Part shown: positions 4,165 through 6,162 of the stretch, one piece after another
Layout: every line of letters begins with the position of its first letter
How positions within the stretch are numbered: the first letter of the stretch is position 1
Source of the DNA: RGEC01 sp044371405
Lineage (GTDB): Bacteria; Bacteroidota; Bacteroidia; NS11-12g; UBA955
Direction of reading: 5' to 3'
Assembly (NCBI GenBank): GCA_044371405.1
Contig: JBILTS010000129.1
Span: 1-6,162 of the forward strand
DNA length: 6,162 bases
Made by a program: the position numbers and the translations under genes
The notes under the pieces: generated by a model
Databases searched by the model: none
The model's input: the letters and a program-made list of their open reading frames with translations, nothing else
What the model was told of the DNA's origin: nothing

Positions 4165-6156
4165 ATGAACCCCGGGGCGTTTCCTTTTCTCAGGTTGCTG
4201 CTGCCGCTGGGTTTGGGTGTGGGGATTGGACTGGCCTATCCCAAGATCGATTTATTAACGTCTTTACTGCCGGCTTTGCTCATACTGGTTGCTTCTGGGG
4301 CATTGCTGCTGCTTAAAAAGCCACAGCCGCATTTACTGAAACTGAGACTCCCGTTGTTATTGGTTCTTAACCTGCTGCTGGGTTATGCACTTACGCTGAG
4401 CCGCACACACATTTTTCAGGCAGAAAATATCGGTAACGTAAAAAATAAGGATATCCGATATTTTCATGTAAGAATTACTGAGCCTTTACAGCAAAGGCCG
4501 GCTTCGCAGCGCGCCACGGCTATAGTCCTTCAGGCCACAGACAGTGGAGGAAATTCACTGGCCGCCACAGGCAGAATTCTGCTGTACTGGCCCCAAAAGA
4601 GCAATCCCAAAGGGGTTGCACTCCAATATGGCGATGTATTACTCATTCCAAATGTGCTTACGCCCATTTCTGCTGCGGCCTTTCCCGAGGCATTTTCGTT
4701 TAAAAAGGTGCTGAGGCCCGGCCAAATCGCCCATCAGGCATACCTAACCCAGGGCAGTTATGAAAAGGTGGATGCATCGCCAAATCCGCTGATAAAGGCC
4801 TCCCATGCCGGGGTAACGGCCATCAATAAGATATTATTTAAGCATTTTAGTCCCGAAAAAGCCGCCCTGATGTCTTCACTGTTGTTGGGCTACAAAGCCG
4901 ATATTGATGATGAAGATTTAAAGGCATTCAGCATCACGGGAACCATTCATGTGCTGGCGGTTTCGGGTATGCACGTGGGATTGATTTACATGGCGCTGCT
5001 GTTTTTATTTACGGGTTCGCTGCGCCCTGGACGGCTTAAATTCTGGCAGGGTGTGAGCGTGCTGGTTTTTTTATGGGCATATGCCGTGCTCACGGGCTTA
5101 TCGGCCTCGGTGGTACGCGCCACGCTGATGTTCAGTATCATGGAGGCCGGACGAACGTTTCTGGGCGCCCGGGGCAATACCTACAACTCGCTGTTTGCCG
5201 CGGCTTATATACAACTCCTCATATCGCCCCATGATTTGCTGGATGTGGGTTTTCAGCTTTCGTACCTCGCCGTGCTGGGCATTTTATTTTTCTATCCGTT
5301 GTTAAACGAAAAATACGAGCCCCAAAACCGCATCCTGCGTGGTGCCTGGCAGCTGGCTCTGGTCAGCATATCCGCCACACTGGGTACCTTGCCGGTAACG
5401 CTGTTTGTCTTTAAAAGTTTCCCGCTGTTGTTTATTCCCGCCAATATTTTCATTGTGCCTGTGAGCACGGTGGTGATTTTCATGGGCATTGCGGTGGTGA
5501 TGTTCAGCTGGGTGCCTTATGTAGGGGCATTTTTGGCCTGGCTGACTTCTTATGCCCTGGATGTGCTAATGGTGCCTACGCGTTTTATGGCCAAAATCCC
5601 CGGCGCTTCCTATACGGGTTTTGGTTTTGATGCCTGGGATATGGTACTGGTGTTTGTGTTGGTATTCGTTTTTGGATATGCGTTATTTACGGGTTTCACG
5701 GCCCGCAACAGTCTATGGCTGGGACTGGCGCTGGTGGCATATTTCGGCAAGCGAACCGTATTTTGGATACGGGAAACACAAACATCCGAATTGATTGTAT
5801 TTGAAAACCGAGGCATTTTGGCTTCTGCAATCAAAACCGGACAAAGACTGGATATTCTATCAACACCAATCACAGCAGGCAGGGCGGACACCTTGCGGCA
5901 GCTCATGCGCAATTACGAAAACGCCCACAGAATCAGGGAGCTTCACTGGCATTATTTCGTTCCAGGGGGGTCAGTTTCCCTGCCTGAAAAACTGACCTGG
6001 AAGCACGGCAGCAGGAGCAGTTGTCTGTATCGAAACGGAAAGCCAGTAGCGAATCTTTTGTGGTTGCCCGATACTTCGGCGTTGATGGCAACACAGAACC
6101 TGTCGCGTCAATCCTACCGCCGTTTTTTGGAGGGCAAAAAAGTGTATTTGCGGTAA
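4165..6156 (+). CDS. ComEC/Rec2 family DNA uptake channel, without metallo-beta-lactamase domain
   Basis: This 663-residue inner-membrane protein belongs to the ComEC/Rec2 family, which passes single-stranded DNA into the cytosol during natural transformation. Helices near residues 10-26, 31-50 and 60-78 are followed by a soluble stretch, about 95-200, at the place of the OB-fold-like N-terminal domain (DUF4131). The Competence domain follows, with SSLLLGYKADI (237-247), the hallmark TGTIHVLAVSGMHVGLIY (258-275), SASVVRATLMF (313-323) and DVGFQLSYLAVLGI (360-373). More helices run to about residue 535. The last 120 or so residues are soluble and contain no HxHxDH motif, so the metallo-beta-lactamase domain found in B. 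subtilis ComEC is absent; short forms are common in Bacteroidota as I recall. Its only cysteine is C620. An in-frame TAG at 4159-4161 bounds the 5' end, and the start FPFLRLLLPLGLG fits the family. Whether this organism is competent cannot be judged here. Confidence 0.93.
   Translation: MNPGAFPFLRLLLPLGLGVGIGLAYPKIDLLTSLLPALLILVASGALLLLKKPQPHLLKLRLPLLLVLNLLLGYALTLSRTHIFQAENIGNVKNKDIRYFHVRITEPLQQRPASQRATAIVLQATDSGGNSLAATGRILLYWPQKSNPKGVALQYGDVLLIPNVLTPISAAAFPEAFSFKKVLRPGQIAHQAYLTQGSYEKVDASPNPLIKASHAGVTAINKILFKHFSPEKAALMSSLLLGYKADIDDEDLKAFSITGTIHVLAVSGMHVGLIYMALLFLFTGSLRPGRLKFWQGVSVLVFLWAYAVLTGLSASVVRATLMFSIMEAGRTFLGARGNTYNSLFAAAYIQLLISPHDLLDVGFQLSYLAVLGILFFYPLLNEKYEPQNRILRGAWQLALVSISATLGTLPVTLFVFKSFPLLFIPANIFIVPVSTVVIFMGIAVVMFSWVPYVGAFLAWLTSYALDVLMVPTRFMAKIPGASYTGFGFDAWDMVLVFVLVFVFGYALFTGFTARNSLWLGLALVAYFGKRTVFWIRETQTSELIVFENRGILASAIKTGQRLDILSTPITAGRADTLRQLMRNYENAHRIRELHWHYFVPGGSVSLPEKLTWKHGSRSSCLYRNGKPVANLLWLPDTSALMATQNLSRQSYRRFLEGKKVYLR
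4423..4465. repeat. Perfect 11-bp inverted repeat inside comEC
   Basis: GAAAATATCGG at 4423-4433 is exactly complementary in reverse to CCGATATTTTC at 4455-4465, with a 21-base A-rich loop. The inner edge also includes the 8-base palindrome GGATATCC (4449-4456). It lies about 260 bases into the gene, where the N-terminal helices give way to the soluble domain. Its function is unknown and it may be chance. Confidence 0.5.
5960..6002. repeat. Bulged stem-loop near the 3' end of comEC
   Basis: GGTCAGTTT (5969-5977) pairs perfectly with AAACTGACC (5989-5997) around an 11-base loop. Outside it, TTCCA (5960-5964) pairs with TGGAA (5998-6002), leaving GGGG (5965-5968) as a one-sided bulge, for 14 base pairs in total. 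CAGGG (5963-5967) could instead pair with CCCTG (5978-5982), which excludes the larger form. It lies within the weakly conserved C-terminal coding region. Confidence 0.45.
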
Positions 6157-6162
6157 AACAAA

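Noticed and set aside
5610..5912. A 100-codon - strand frame inside comEC
   Set aside because: It is antisense to a continuous ComEC frame. The product is rich in Thr/Asn repeats from reverse-reading Val/Phe/Leu codons, which is typical of a shadow frame.

Overview
The window reads as ordinary, densely packed chromosomal DNA from a member of the Bacteroidota. Four observations point to that phylum. The first gene ends in a FlgD-type immunoglobulin fold of the kind found at the C-terminus of proteins linked to type IX secretion. Two TAnnTTTG boxes, the Bacteroidota -7 promoter element, lie just ahead of genes. Recognisable Shine-Dalgarno sequences are lacking. Several proteins (Mrp without CxxC, a short ComEC, a DUF6787-like protein) have the shape I know from that phylum. 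The order or genus cannot be fixed from this sequence.

Layout: positions 1-378 hold the 3' end of a large secreted or surface protein, probably a C25 (gingipain/PorU-like) peptidase. From 412 to 2783 four genes run on the + strand: a small two-helix membrane protein (DUF6787-like), the Fe-S carrier ATPase Mrp/ApbC with an N-terminal MIP18 domain, a one-domain Nfu scaffold protein, and a multi-pass membrane protein that resembles a degenerate UbiA-type prenyltransferase. The first two overlap by ATGA. Nfu has its own promoter-like sequence directly after the mrp stop. Thymidine kinase (tdk) lies on the - strand at 2769-3329, and its last 15 bases overlap the end of the UbiA-like gene. A divergent + strand pair follows: an unrecognised protein with a long acidic Pro/Glu/Val-rich linker (3369-4151), then a full-length ComEC/Rec2-like DNA uptake channel (4165-6156) that lacks the metallo-beta-lactamase domain.

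The clearest functional unit is Mrp plus Nfu, both carriers of Fe-S clusters. Tdk (nucleotide salvage) and ComEC (DNA uptake) are independent housekeeping or competence functions. Nothing here indicates a mobile element, defence island, CRISPR array or RNA gene, and no stretch above 300 bases lacks a gene.

I found no convincing undescribed system. The most useful observations are small: a cysteine-free Mrp ATPase domain beside Nfu, a perfect hairpin that exactly fills the overlap of two convergent genes and contains both stop codons, two long inverted repeats inside comEC, and a family-less linker protein.
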